A stretch of 64,000 bases of DNA from an uncultured Lachnospiraceae bacterium. GTDB taxonomy: Bacteria; Bacillota; Clostridia; Lachnospirales; Lachnospiraceae. Below the pieces are notes generated by a model, which was not told the DNA's origin, ran no database searches, and saw nothing but the letters and a program-made list of their open reading frames with translations. Shown here piece by piece: positions 6,281 to 15,306 of this stretch. How positions within the stretch are numbered: position 1 is the first letter of the stretch; the number at the start of each line of letters is the position of its first letter. The position numbers and the translations under genes are program-made. The stretch spans positions 1 to 64,000 of the forward strand of contig CAJUEW010000006.1 in the NCBI GenBank assembly GCA_910585465.1, given 5' to 3'.

Positions 6281-7282
6281 ATGAAATTACCAAATGGGTA
6301 TGGTACGGTGACCAAGCTATCAGGAAACCGCCGCAAACCATACGTTGTGAAAGAAGGTATATCAGGAAAGCAAAAGCCCATAGGGTATACCAAAACACGA
6401 GAAGAAGGGCTTATCCTTTTAGCTCAATATAATAATAACCCTTGGGATATTGAAGCAGATAAAATCACATTTCAAGAACTCTATGAATTATGGCTTGAAA
6501 AAAGAGCATTCAAATTGGGAATATCAAATCAAAAATCTTTGAAAGTAGCTTATAAGCATTGCTCAAAACTAAACAAGCTAAAATATAAACAAGTGAAATC
6601 ATACCACATGCAAGATTGCATTGATAGCTGCGGTTGTGGGTACTCCACACAAGGGGCAATCAAAAACCTTTTCGGGCATCTTGACCGTTTCGCAATGGAA
6701 CTTGATATAATTTCAAAATGCTGTTCTGATCTGCTTACCTCTGAACCAATACCAGAAACAAGCAAGGAAATTTTCACGGATGAAGAAGTTTCCCGGCTGT
6801 GGGAAAATCAAAATTTTCCGTGGGCTGATTCAGTCCTGTTCTTCCTTTACACGGGATTCAGGATTTCAGAAATGATTGAACTGAAAGTTTCCACTATTAA
6901 TTTTGAAGTGGGTACAATGCAAGGTGGAACAAAAACAGCGGCGGGAAAAGACAGGCTTGTTCCCATACATTCAAAAATTCAATCCATTGTTCAAAAGCGG
7001 GTTGAACAGTCCAAAAGCGGCTATCTGTTTGAATACAACGGGAAAAAGCTGAAGCAAACGCAATATAGAGAATTTTGGGCGGTCATCATGAACAAGCTGG
7101 AAATGCAGCATACCCCGCATGAGTGCCGCCACACATTCAGAAGCCGCCTTGATTCAGCCGGGGCAAACAAGGTCTGCATTGACCGGATCATGGGGCATAA
7201 ATCGAAAGGGACGGGTGAACGGGTTTACACCCACAAAAATATAGAAGAACTCAAAATGAACATTGAACTAATAACTAATTAG
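6281..7282 (+). CDS. int: Tyrosine recombinase (integrase) of the mobile element
   Basis: A 333-aa site-specific recombinase. ATG 6281 is chosen with AAAAGGA upstream. An N-terminal arm-binding segment (LPNGYGTVTKLSGNRRKPYVVKEG) and SAM-like core-binding domain precede the catalytic domain. Catalytic residues are visible: Arg in LYTGFRISEM, His-x-x-Arg in HECRHTFRS, His in MGHKS, and nucleophile Tyr in GERVYTHKN. It is the last gene of the element and reads toward the chromosome, so an attachment site should lie within the next 200 bp, before degV. No excisionase gene is recognisable beside it. Confidence 0.92.
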   Translation: MKLPNGYGTVTKLSGNRRKPYVVKEGISGKQKPIGYTKTREEGLILLAQYNNNPWDIEADKITFQELYELWLEKRAFKLGISNQKSLKVAYKHCSKLNKLKYKQVKSYHMQDCIDSCGCGYSTQGAIKNLFGHLDRFAMELDIISKCCSDLLTSEPIPETSKEIFTDEEVSRLWENQNFPWADSVLFFLYTGFRISEMIELKVSTINFEVGTMQGGTKTAAGKDRLVPIHSKIQSIVQKRVEQSKSGYLFEYNGKKLKQTQYREFWAVIMNKLEMQHTPHECRHTFRSRLDSAGANKVCIDRIMGHKSKGTGERVYTHKNIEELKMNIELITN

Positions 7283-7290
7283 TAACAAAA

Positions 7291-7327
7291 AAGTCCCGTA
7301 TTGCCGGAAAATCAAGCAATACGGGGC
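7291..7327. terminator. Bidirectional terminator after the integrase
   Basis: AGTCCCGTATTG and CAATACGGGGCT form a 9-bp perfect stem plus flanking pairs. It is preceded by A6 and followed by TTTCT, so it can serve both strands. Confidence 0.75.
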
Positions 7328-7338
7328 TTTCTGTCAAC

Positions 7339-7460
7339 ATTATACCATGTCCTCCGGCCATAGTACCCCTCCGGGGGATGCGCACGGTTCGGTCGGTATT
7401 TTGCCCCGCTTTGCGTGGCACCGAACCGACGCAAGTATAATATCTGCTGATATTATACCA
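7339..7460 (-). repeat. Dispersed 122-bp repeat, copy B
   Basis: Read on the minus strand it is 114/122 identical to the plus-strand copy at 15460-15581. It starts and ends with TGGTATAAT and has an internal inverted copy of the same word, so the core is bounded by ATTATAC...GTATAAT inverted ends. Internal hairpins: CGGTTCGGT...ACCGAACCG and CCCCGGAGGGG. It lies between the integrase terminator and degV, exactly where the element's attachment site is expected. An open frame through it is present in both copies but has no ribosome site and is judged non-coding. Confidence 0.9.
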
Positions 7461-7506
7461 CATTTCTGCAGATTTTCCATGCTTTTTTGCAGCTCCCGCC
7501 ATATGC

Positions 7507-8346
7507 CTAAATAACCATGATAATTCCTCCCTCAGCCGCATACAGGGTGCTGACGCCGGATGTTTCCAGAATCAGAATATCCTTTACCTTCAGAAGCTTC
7601 TGAATCTCTTCTTTCACATATTCTGCCCGCTCCCGGTTATTACAATGACACAGAGCCAGCACCTTCTCTTCGGGGTTCTTTGTCTCTGCCGCCATAGCCT
7701 CTACCATCTTACGAAGCGCCTTGTGCATTCCTCTCGCCTGACCAAGCTGAATAATCACCCCCTGATCCGTTGCCCCCATAACCGGCTTGATATTCAGCGC
7801 GGATGCCACAAATGCTTTCACAGCGCTCAGACGTCCGTTCTTTCTAAGATTCTCCAGATTCTCCAGCACAAAATACGTATGCATCTCCAGAGTAAACTGT
7901 TCCACCGCCTTTACAATTTCTTCAAAATCCATCCCGGACTCTTCATATTCCTGAATTTTCTGCGCAATTCTCATCTCGCCAACAGACGCGGAGCAGGAGT
8001 TAAATACATGGATCTTTGCATCCGGATGAGCCTCCAGATACAGATTCCGTCCAAGTACCGCACTGTTATAGGAACCGCTCAGCTCCGCAGAAAGTGTAAC
8101 CGCATATAAATGCTTTGCACCGCAGTCAAATGCCTCCCGATACGACTCAGGGGAAGGACAGCTTGATTTCGGACAGTTGGGGCTGGCATTCATCTTCTTA
8201 ATAAAATCCAGCCGGGGGAATGACTCATCATCAACAAACTGCTCTCCATCAATATAAAGGTGAAGCGCCGCGTGGACAAAATGAGAGTCCCTTTTCATCT
8301 CCTCTGTAAATTCTCCGCAGCTGTCTACAACAATTCTATAGCTCAT
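7507..8346 (-). CDS. DegV-family fatty-acid-binding protein
   Basis: A 279-aa cytosolic protein. The DegV/FakB fold binds a fatty acid that a FakA kinase phosphorylates for incorporation into lipids. Visible features: N-terminal YRIVVDSCGE, the lipid-contact motif SSCPSPESY (TSQPSP-type), the VTLSAELSGSYNSA glycine/serine loop, and a C-terminal GVSTLYAAEGG that normally reads GTHxGPGA. That last motif is degenerate here. A promoter TTGCAT-N17-TAATAT lies about 90 bp upstream. It is the first chromosomal gene past the mobile element. Confidence 0.85.
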   Translation of the reverse strand: MSYRIVVDSCGEFTEEMKRDSHFVHAALHLYIDGEQFVDDESFPRLDFIKKMNASPNCPKSSCPSPESYREAFDCGAKHLYAVTLSAELSGSYNSAVLGRNLYLEAHPDAKIHVFNSCSASVGEMRIAQKIQEYEESGMDFEEIVKAVEQFTLEMHTYFVLENLENLRKNGRLSAVKAFVASALNIKPVMGATDQGVIIQLGQARGMHKALRKMVEAMAAETKNPEEKVLALCHCNNRERAEYVKEEIQKLLKVKDILILETSGVSTLYAAEGGIIMVI

Positions 8347-8493
8347 ATCTGTACCATCCTTTAAATACTGTTCTGCTTTTCATTTTCATTCGTCTTTATG
8401 ATATAGTTTTAAATACTACTTTATATTATCATAATGTGAGAGCATATGCAAGAGTCTGTTGGATTTCACATGATAAGAATATATCTTCTGCTT

Positions 8494-9783
8494 TTACAGC
8501 ATATAGTATGCCCCTATCATATCTGCCAGAGCGCCCTCATCCTTCACACCCATCAACTCCCGGGCAGAATGCATGGCAAGAACCGGAATCCCCACATCCA
8601 CGGTCGGTACAGGAACCATGGCGGAGGCAATGGAGCCAAGCGTACTGCCTGCCGTTCCGTCTGAACGATTAAAAAACTTTGTATACGGGATTTTTTCCTG
8701 CATACAAAGCTGCTGGATTACTGCCACGGCTCTGCTGTCCGTGGCATAGGACTGGCTGCACGCCTCCTTGATGCACAAGCCATCGTTCAGCATGCTGTGG
8801 TTCGTCAGATCCATTTTCTCCGGATAATTAGGATGAAATGCATGTCCCACATCCACAGACAGGAGCATGCTTTCCTGAAGTCCCTGAAGAAATTCCTCCC
8901 GGCTCCCGGAAAGCCCGATACTGATTTTCTCCAGCACCATGGATAAAAGCATGGAGCCTGCTCCCTGCTTCGTCCTGCTACCAACCTCTTCATGGTCAAA
9001 AAAAGCCGCCGCACAGATACCGGCCCCATTTCCTTTCGTCATGCCGGTTATGATTGCCTGCACTCCGGAGAGATTATCAATTCTGGGAGCAGAAAGAAAC
9101 TCCTCCTTAAGTCCCACAAGCTCCGGCTCATCTTTATTGTACAATCCAAGCTCATAGTCCAGAATTTCCTCCGGACGCACATTCAGACGATCCGCCAGCA
9201 GCTCCTTCAAATAATCTTTGGGCAGCTTTTCACCCCCGATTCCGGCAATCGGGAGCAGCTCTCTCTGGCGGTTTAGTTCCACCCCCTTATTAATCTCCCT
9301 GTTCAGATGGACAGCCAGATTCGGGATAATGAACAAAGGCTTTTCCAAATCCACAAGAACTGTACAAGGCTTAAAAGGCTTATTGCTTTTCAAGGCTATC
9401 CTGCCTGCTGCCGATAAAGGCCGGTCCATCCACGTATTCAGGATTGGTCCTCCATAAACCTCTGTATTCAACTGTACATATCCGCTTTTTTCCAACTGCG
9501 CGTTCTGTTTAATCCGAAAGCCCGGAAAATCGGTATGGGCTGCCGCTATCCGAAAGCCCTCCGTCACCCTTGCACTTTCTCCTATAGAAAAAGCAATAAG
9601 AGAGGACTCCTGCTGAACCACATAATATTTTCCGCCCCGCTTAAGCTGCCACGGACAGCTCATAGACAAAGGCTTATATCCTGCTTCCCGGAACTGCCGT
9701 TCCACCTGGGCTGTCACATGGTAAGGGGAGGTCCCTTTTTTGATCAGTTCTTTTAATTGTTCTACAATTCCAAATTTTTCCAT
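8494..9783 (-). CDS. apeB: M18-family aminopeptidase
   Basis: A 429-aa cytosolic dizinc aminopeptidase of the M18 (aspartyl aminopeptidase) family, normal length. Metal and catalytic signatures are present: AAHTDFPGF near residue 80, RIDNLSG, AAAFFDHEEVGS for the bridging Glu pair, DVGHAFHPNYPEK, and the C-terminal VDVGIPVLAMHSARE. It releases N-terminal, often acidic, residues from peptides. It reads leftward and diverges from the DUF5721 gene at 9880. There is no recognisable terminator after it. Confidence 0.92.
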   Translation of the reverse strand: MEKFGIVEQLKELIKKGTSPYHVTAQVERQFREAGYKPLSMSCPWQLKRGGKYYVVQQESSLIAFSIGESARVTEGFRIAAAHTDFPGFRIKQNAQLEKSGYVQLNTEVYGGPILNTWMDRPLSAAGRIALKSNKPFKPCTVLVDLEKPLFIIPNLAVHLNREINKGVELNRQRELLPIAGIGGEKLPKDYLKELLADRLNVRPEEILDYELGLYNKDEPELVGLKEEFLSAPRIDNLSGVQAIITGMTKGNGAGICAAAFFDHEEVGSRTKQGAGSMLLSMVLEKISIGLSGSREEFLQGLQESMLLSVDVGHAFHPNYPEKMDLTNHSMLNDGLCIKEACSQSYATDSRAVAVIQQLCMQEKIPYTKFFNRSDGTAGSTLGSIASAMVPVPTVDVGIPVLAMHSARELMGVKDEGALADMIGAYYML

Positions 9784-9879
9784 ACAATATTTCCTCCGAA
9801 ATTTTCCGTTTACAGTATAGCAAACTGCCGCCTTTTCTTCTATAATGAAACAAGAAAATTAAAAATAAAGAGGTATCCT

Positions 9880-10377
9880 ATGATTGCATTACAGATTGCC
9901 GACATTAAAGCCTTTATGAAAAAGCTGCTCCTAAGCCAGACCTTTGACCGTTTTCTTCTCTTAGAAGGAAGTATTACCACTTTTAATACATTTCATATCG
10001 ACGGAAGACTGCAAAAATCCTATTATACACAGGAGGAACAGGAACGGATCGGAGATCGCCCTCTCTCGCTTTGGGAGGAGGTGCGTCCCTTCTGCCTGGA
10101 ACTGATTAAAGGGAAGAAAACTCCCCTGGCATTTTGCTTCACCTTACAATTATCCGCCCCCAATACAGAAAAGCTGCTGGCACAGACCGGAGTCCGTATT
10201 CCGCCGGAGCAGATACAGGGACTCTATATCCATCTGCGCTATGACGGGCGCAGGCTATCCTGTGCTACCGGCGCTTCCCTGGCATTTTTTACTTTAGAGA
10301 AAAAACTGGACCATGCCTGGGATGACATGGTCCAGAAATATTTTCGTCAGGAAGAAATTCCCTTTGAAGTCCTTTAA
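9880..10377 (+). CDS. DUF5721-family protein
   Basis: A 165-aa cytosolic protein starting at ATG 9880 (AGAGG upstream). MIALQIADIKAFMKKLLLSQTFDRFLLLEGSI... with a C-terminal RQEEIPFEV is the pattern I know as DUF5721, confined largely to Lachnospiraceae. Its function is unknown. It is a single-gene transcription unit with the TATAAT near 9841, convergent with htpG. Confidence 0.75.
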   Translation: MIALQIADIKAFMKKLLLSQTFDRFLLLEGSITTFNTFHIDGRLQKSYYTQEEQERIGDRPLSLWEEVRPFCLELIKGKKTPLAFCFTLQLSAPNTEKLLAQTGVRIPPEQIQGLYIHLRYDGRRLSCATGASLAFFTLEKKLDHAWDDMVQKYFRQEEIPFEVL

Positions 10378-10395
10378 ATTTGCCGCCGGATAAAA

Positions 10396-10428
10396 GGAAG
10401 CTGCCTGCACCCGCGGGCACACCTTCGT
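10396..10428. terminator. Shared terminator between DUF5721 gene and htpG
   Basis: GGAAGCTGCC...GCACACCTTC can fold around a CCCGCGGG core, flanked by AAAAGG on the left and TTTTAT on the right. It fits a bidirectional terminator for the convergent genes. Confidence 0.55.
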
Positions 10429-10429
10429 T

Positions 10430-12487
10430 TTATTTGGTTAACAGCATCATAATTTCATTGCTCCGGCTGACAAATTTTGTCATTGCCTCCGGACTTAACG
10501 GCTGGTGGCTGATCATTGCCAAATCATAGAGCTGCTCACAAATCATATTCGTGTGCTCATTTTCCGGATTTCCAAACAGGAATTTTACCAGTGCATTATT
10601 CGCGTTCAGCACCAGCGTGGTGGAGCCGCCGAACATGGAAGAATCCATACCATACATATTGTACATCTTCATCATCTCCTGCATTCTCCGGTTCTCCTCA
10701 GAGAGCGTAATCATGGAGGAGACATTTTCATTCTTCAGCTTCTCCACCTTCACTTCCAGCTTCTCATTGTTCAAAGCTTTACGGAACAGCGCGGTAAGAG
10801 CATCTGTTTCCTCCTTTAACTCCTCCTCCGAAGCCTCTTCCTTCATGGAGTCGGTCACATCCGCATCAATGCGCTGGAACTTCACCTTCTCATTTTTGGC
10901 CTCCAGATGGCTGATAAAAGGATTATCAATATTATGCTTTAAAATAACCGCATTCATGCCCTGCTCACGGAACAGGTTGATATACTGACTTTGCTGAACC
11001 TCGTCAGTTACATAAAAAATTGTTGTCTTCGGTTCTTCCTTTTCTATAGCTTCCCCGTCTGCATCCTCTATGGTCTGCTCCCCGGTCTCTGGCTCTTCTG
11101 CCTTCTCGTCTGTTCCAAGGTACTCCTTCATAGTCGTATACTTGCCGTCAATGTCCTTGAACAGCACATAATCCATCATACGCTCGCAGAACTTCTCATC
11201 CTTAATGCAGCCGAATTTGATAAACGGATTAATATCGTCCCAGTATTTTTCATAATTCTCACGGTCTGTCTTGCACATTCCGCTCAGTCTGTCCGCTACC
11301 TTCTTCGTAATGTAGTCGGAAATTTTCTTTACAAATCCGTCATTTTGCAGCGCGCTCCTGGACACGTTAAGAGGGAGATCCGGACAATCAATCACACCCT
11401 TTAACAAAAGCAGAAATTCCGGAATCACTTCCTTGATATTGTCTGCGATAAACACCTGATTATTGTAAAGCTTAATAGTGCCTTCAATGGATTCATATTC
11501 CATATTGATCTTCGGGAAATACAGGATGCCCTTCAGGTTAAAAGGATAGTCCATATTCAGATGGATCCAGAACAACGGCTCCTTATAATCCATAAATACC
11601 TTCCGGTAAAACTCCTTATATTCCTCTTCCGTACACTCATTGGGATGTTTTGTCCAGAGGGGCTTTGTATCGCTTAAGGAAACCGGACGCTTATTAATCT
11701 TCACCTTATCTTTCGCAGGAGAAATCTCCTTGACTTCCTTTGTGCCGTCCTCGTTTTCAATCTCCTCAGTCTTTGCCTCCTCATGGATGCGCTCAACGAC
11801 CACATCCTCCTCCTGAAGCTCGCTCTCGTCGATAGTCTCGTATTCCTGTTCCGCATTCTCCTTTTTCAGGAAAATCTCCACCGGCATAAAAGAACAGTAT
11901 TTGGAAATAACCTCCCGCGCACGGTATTCATTGGCAAATTCCAGGCTCTCCTCGTTCAGGAACAGCGTAATTTCCGTACCTACGTCTGTCCTCTGCCCGG
12001 CTGTCATGGAAAATTCCGTACCTCCGTCACATTCCCAGTGTACCGGCTCTGCCCCCTCTTTATAGGAAAGGGTATCAATATGAACCTCGTCCGCTACCAT
12101 AAACGCAGAGTAGAAGCCCAGGCCGAAATGCCCGATAATCTGATCCTCGTTGGTCTTGTCCTTATACTGTGCCAGGAAATCCGTTGCCCCCGAAAAAGCA
12201 ATCTGATTAATGTATTCCTCCACCTCATCTGCCGTCATTCCAAGACCGTTATCGATAAACTTTAAGGTCTTCTCGTCCGGATTCACAATCACCTGTATCT
12301 GCGGCTTATATTTTTCCGGCAGGGTATACTCCCCCATGATATCCAGCTTCTTCAGCTTTGTGATCGCGTCGCAGCCGTTGGACACCAGTTCACGGAAGAA
12401 AATATCGTGATCCGAATACAGCCATTTTTTAATAATCGGGAAAATGTTGTCACTGTTAATAGAAAGATTACCATGTTTTTCGCTCAT
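10430..12487 (-). CDS. htpG: HtpG (Hsp90) chaperone with charged linker
   Basis: A 685-aa ATP-dependent chaperone. The N-domain has the Bergerat motifs ELVSNGCDA (33-41), FIDNGLGMT (78-86) and IGHFGLGFYSAF (118-129). The catalytic Arg loop is LNVSRSALQ (373-381). It is about 60 residues longer than E. coli HtpG (624 aa). Most of the excess is a Glu/Lys-rich stretch at about 209-268, exactly between N and middle domains where eukaryotic Hsp90 has its charged linker. A second acidic insert is at about 460-487. Its promoter carries a CIRCE, so HrcA control is expected. Confidence 0.96.
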   Translation of the reverse strand: MSEKHGNLSINSDNIFPIIKKWLYSDHDIFFRELVSNGCDAITKLKKLDIMGEYTLPEKYKPQIQVIVNPDEKTLKFIDNGLGMTADEVEEYINQIAFSGATDFLAQYKDKTNEDQIIGHFGLGFYSAFMVADEVHIDTLSYKEGAEPVHWECDGGTEFSMTAGQRTDVGTEITLFLNEESLEFANEYRAREVISKYCSFMPVEIFLKKENAEQEYETIDESELQEEDVVVERIHEEAKTEEIENEDGTKEVKEISPAKDKVKINKRPVSLSDTKPLWTKHPNECTEEEYKEFYRKVFMDYKEPLFWIHLNMDYPFNLKGILYFPKINMEYESIEGTIKLYNNQVFIADNIKEVIPEFLLLLKGVIDCPDLPLNVSRSALQNDGFVKKISDYITKKVADRLSGMCKTDRENYEKYWDDINPFIKFGCIKDEKFCERMMDYVLFKDIDGKYTTMKEYLGTDEKAEEPETGEQTIEDADGEAIEKEEPKTTIFYVTDEVQQSQYINLFREQGMNAVILKHNIDNPFISHLEAKNEKVKFQRIDADVTDSMKEEASEEELKEETDALTALFRKALNNEKLEVKVEKLKNENVSSMITLSEENRRMQEMMKMYNMYGMDSSMFGGSTTLVLNANNALVKFLFGNPENEHTNMICEQLYDLAMISHQPLSPEAMTKFVSRSNEIMMLLTK

Positions 12488-12539
12488 TTTTTTACACTGC
12501 CTTTCTGTTTGTAAATCTTATCTAAAATCTTTTAATAGT

Positions 12540-12602
12540 ACTATAATCTCCGAATCTCCAAAAGTCAAGATATTTTTAGCACTCATTCTGGTTGAGTGCT
12601 AA
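12540..12602 (-). promoter_or_regulatory. htpG promoter with CIRCE element
   Basis: -10 TATAGT (12545-12540), 17-bp spacer, -35 TTGACT (12568-12563). CIRCE TTAGCACTC-N9-GAGTGCTAA is perfect at 12576-12602, just upstream of -35. Transcription would start about 45 nt before the htpG start codon. Confidence 0.92.
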
Positions 12603-12754
12603 TAATTTTTTGTTAATTTTCTAAACTAATTCTAAACCACTCCTGTTTTCTGAATTTCTGCATGTTTTATTATGTGGACCCCGGGACCTTCTGTCTTGTA
12701 TAATAAAAATTACAGAGATCCCAATGATCTTTTGTTGTTTTTGTCTATATTTTA

Positions 12755-12763
12755 TGATATAAT
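12755..12763 (+). promoter_or_regulatory. Extended -10 promoter of the cytidylate-kinase-like gene
   Basis: TGATATAAT (TGnTATAAT) lies 41 bp before the start codon, with a weak -35. The rest of the gene-free 12603-12754 stretch is AT-rich and shows nothing else that I can assign. Confidence 0.55.
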
Positions 12764-12803
12764 AAAACAAAAATTATGATTTTTCCACAAAGGGGTGGTG
12801 TCT

Positions 12804-13433
12804 ATGTCAAAGAAATTTACGATTACATTTGGACGCGAATGCGGCGCAGGCGCAACGAATATCGCACAGTTCCTGTCCAAGGACCTGCAGATTCCGCACT
12901 ACAACAAGGATATTTTCCGTATGGTCTCTGACAAGAGCGGCGTCCTGGAGGAATTTTTCCATGTAAACAATGAACGCACCGGCAATAACCTGCTTTATAA
13001 GGTAATCCGGGAATTAAAACCGAAGGATCAAAAGCCTTCTCTCGGAAAGGATATTGTTTCTCCGGATAATCTGTTCCGCTTTCAGTCCGAGCTGATCCGG
13101 GAGCTTGCGGATAATGAGACCTGCATCATTGTAGGGCGCTGTGCGGATTATGTGCTGAAGGATCATGAAAATATTGTCCGCGTCTTTGTATGCGGCGATT
13201 CGGAAAGTAAAATCCGCAGAATGATGAGCACCTTTTCCCTGGAGAGGGATATTGCCATCGACCGTATCAGGGACACAGATAAGCAGCGCAGCAAATATTA
13301 CAGCTACTACACCGGTAAAACCTGGGGTGCGGCGGCAAACTATGACCTGTGCCTGAACACCGGCGATATGACAATCGAAGAGGCAGCGGCGCAGATTAGA
13401 TTCTATCTGAAGCAAAAGAACTATATTGACTAA
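12804..13433 (+). CDS. Cytidylate kinase-like P-loop protein
   Basis: A 209-aa protein from ATG 12804 (AGGGGTGG upstream). The N-terminus FGRECGAGATNIAQFLSKDL is a variant of the GREYGSGGR P-loop of the cytidylate kinase-like family. CIIVGRCADYVL and the Arg-rich lid (RIRDTDKQRSKYYSYYTGKTWG) follow. The family is common in anaerobic Firmicutes as a paralogue of CMP kinase; substrate and role are not established. It is a monocistronic unit followed by a strong terminator. Confidence 0.8.
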   Translation: MSKKFTITFGRECGAGATNIAQFLSKDLQIPHYNKDIFRMVSDKSGVLEEFFHVNNERTGNNLLYKVIRELKPKDQKPSLGKDIVSPDNLFRFQSELIRELADNETCIIVGRCADYVLKDHENIVRVFVCGDSESKIRRMMSTFSLERDIAIDRIRDTDKQRSKYYSYYTGKTWGAAANYDLCLNTGDMTIEEAAAQIRFYLKQKNYID

Positions 13434-13477
13434 CCGGACAGGGGGCATGTCCGCTCCCCTGTCTGGCTGTTTTTTTA
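13434..13477 (+). terminator. Rho-independent terminator
   Basis: CCGGACAGGGG and CCCCTGTCTGG arms with an 11-nt loop, followed by CTG and T7. Confidence 0.88.
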
Positions 13478-13489
13478 TTCCATATTCTT

Positions 13490-14998
13490 TTATTCTCTTT
13501 TTTCGCTTTCCCTCGCCCATCCAAAAGAATATTTGACGGCCCTGTTCCAGCCTGCTATTCTTTCCTCACGGGCTTCTGTGCTGATAGACGGCTGAAAGGT
13601 CCGGTCAATGGCCCAGTTCTTAATCACATCCTCCTTGCTTGTCCAGTAGCCCACTGCAAGACCTGCCAGATAAGCGGCTCCCATTGCCGTTGTCTCCACA
13701 CACCGGGGCCTTTCCACCGGAGCATTGATAATATCTGCCTGCGTCTGCATCAGAAAGTTGTTGGCACTTGCACCCCCGTCTACTTTTAACGCTGCCAGCT
13801 CAATTCCGGAATCCGCCCTCATGGCCTGCAGAACATCATTGGTCTGATATGCCAGAGATTCCAGCGTGGCGCGGATAATATGATATTTATTTACGCCTCT
13901 GGTAATACCTACGATAGTTCCTCTCGCATACTGATCCCAGTGCGGCGCCCCAAGCCCCGTAAATGCCGGAACCACATAGCAGCCGTTGGTATCCTTTACC
14001 TTGCCCGCCATATATTCGGAATCCGGCGCGGAGTCAATTAAACGCATCTCATCACGCAGCCACTGAATAGAGGCTCCTGCCACGAAAATGGATCCCTCCA
14101 GCGCATAATTTACTTTTCCGTCCAGCCCCCATGCAATAGTGGTAACCAGCCCGTTATTGGAAAAAATGGGCTTTTCACCTGTATTCATAAGCAGGAAGCA
14201 GCCTGTTCCATAGGTATTCTTCGCCTCGCCGGACTGGAAGCAGGTCTGTCCGAAAAGAGCTGCCTGCTGGTCCCCTGCAGCCCCCGCAATCGGAATCGGG
14301 CCGCCCAGAAAGGCCGGATCTGCTTCACCGTAGATACAGCTTGAGGGCTTTACCTCCGGAAGCATACAGCGGGGGATATCCAGCTCTGACAGAATCTCGT
14401 CGTCCCACTTCAGCTCCTGAATATTGAACAGCAGAGTTCTGGCTGCATTGGAATAATCTGTCACGTGCACTTTTCCTTTTGTCAGCTTCCAAATCAGCCA
14501 CGTTTCCACAGTTCCGAACAACAGCTCCCCCCTTTGGGCGCGGTCCCTGGCTCCCTCCACATTGTCCAGAATCCATTTCAGCTTCGTGCCGGAAAAATAA
14601 GCGTCTATAACCAGCCCTGTCTTTTGTCGGAAAACATCTACCAGTCCTTGATCCTTCAGGGAATCACAATACTTGGAGGTGCGGCGGCACTGCCACACAA
14701 TCGCCCGGCAGACAGGCTCCCCTGTACTCTTATCCCATACAACCGTAGTCTCGCGCTGATTCGTAATACCGATTGCCGCAATATCCGCGGCAGCGGCTCC
14801 GATCTTGGACATGGCTTCCACAGCCACTCCAAGCTGAGAGGACCAGATCTCATTGGCATCATGTTCCACCCAGCCCGGCTTCGGAAAATACTGCGTAAAT
14901 TCCTTTTGGGCCGAGCTGCATATTTCGCCCTTCTCGTTAAAAAGAATACACCGGTTGCTGGTCGTCCCCGCATCAAGAGCCATTACATATCTTGCCAT
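13490..14998 (-). CDS. glpK: Glycerol kinase
   Basis: A 502-aa FGGY-family kinase of normal length that makes sn-glycerol 3-phosphate from glycerol and ATP. Motifs: ALDAGTTSNRCILF (phosphate 1), QRETTVVWDKSTG, GAAGDQQAALFGQ, the FGGY signature region GCYVVPAFTGLGAPHWD and KVDGGASANNFLMQ. The usual HPr-phosphorylated His loop of Firmicutes GlpK is not obvious to me. Its ribosome site CAGGAGGG starts only about 15 nt after a tRNA terminator, leaving no room for a standard promoter. It may depend on read-through from the tRNA-Leu unit. Confidence 0.95.
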   Translation of the reverse strand: MARYVMALDAGTTSNRCILFNEKGEICSSAQKEFTQYFPKPGWVEHDANEIWSSQLGVAVEAMSKIGAAAADIAAIGITNQRETTVVWDKSTGEPVCRAIVWQCRRTSKYCDSLKDQGLVDVFRQKTGLVIDAYFSGTKLKWILDNVEGARDRAQRGELLFGTVETWLIWKLTKGKVHVTDYSNAARTLLFNIQELKWDDEILSELDIPRCMLPEVKPSSCIYGEADPAFLGGPIPIAGAAGDQQAALFGQTCFQSGEAKNTYGTGCFLLMNTGEKPIFSNNGLVTTIAWGLDGKVNYALEGSIFVAGASIQWLRDEMRLIDSAPDSEYMAGKVKDTNGCYVVPAFTGLGAPHWDQYARGTIVGITRGVNKYHIIRATLESLAYQTNDVLQAMRADSGIELAALKVDGGASANNFLMQTQADIINAPVERPRCVETTAMGAAYLAGLAVGYWTSKEDVIKNWAIDRTFQPSISTEAREERIAGWNRAVKYSFGWARESEKRE

Positions 14999-15027
14999 AA
15001 ATAAATTCCCTCCTGCCTGATAAGCTG

Positions 15028-15059
15028 AAAAAATCCCAGAAGCTTCTGCCTCCGGGATT
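15028..15059 (-). terminator. Terminator between tRNA-Leu and glpK
   Basis: On the minus strand AATCCC...GGGATT with an inner AGAAGCTTCT palindrome is followed by TTTTTTC. Confidence 0.75.
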
Positions 15060-15065
15060 CTGTCA

Positions 15066-15150
15066 TGCGGAAGAAGGGACTTGAACCCTCACGAGCGTAA
15101 CGCTCACAAGAACCTGAATCTTGCTCGTCTGCCAATTCCGACACTTCCGC
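15066..15150 (-). tRNA. tRNA-Leu (anticodon CAG)
   Basis: 85 nt with acceptor stem GCGGAAG/CTTCCGC, D-loop AATTGGCAGA, anticodon loop TT-CAG-GT in stem CAAGA/TCTTG, a long variable arm (GAGCGTTACGCTC) and T-loop GGTTCAAGTCC. CCA is not encoded. Sequence is identical to the third tRNA in this cluster. Confidence 0.97.
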
Positions 15151-15189
15151 AAACCATATGAATTTTTAACAGAGCTCATATTCTCTGTA

Positions 15190-15273
15190 TGCGGAAGATG
15201 GGACTTGAACCCACACGACCTAACGGTCACAAGATCCTTAGTCTTGCTCGTCTGCCAATTCCGACACTTCCGC
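15190..15273 (-). tRNA. tRNA-Leu (anticodon AAG)
   Basis: 84 nt, the same acceptor and D-arm as its neighbours but with anticodon loop CT-AAG-GA and variable arm GACCGTTAGGTC. The AAG anticodon is expected to be edited to IAG. CCA is not encoded. It lies first in the two-gene unit that ends before glpK. Confidence 0.96.
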
Positions 15274-15306
15274 AAACCACTGAGTTTTAACAACTCAACG
15301 ATAGCT

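Noticed and set aside
1..7282. Identification as prophage versus ICE
   Set aside because: No capsid, terminase, relaxase or conjugation gene is inside the window, so the type of element cannot be decided.
7275..7541. 88-aa frame through repeat copy B
   Set aside because: No ribosome site, overlaps degV and is explained by conserved repeat DNA; the matching frame in copy A behaves the same.
15063..15293. Protein frames across the tRNA-Leu pair on the minus strand
   Set aside because: They are translations of two highly similar tRNAs; the region folds perfectly as tRNA.
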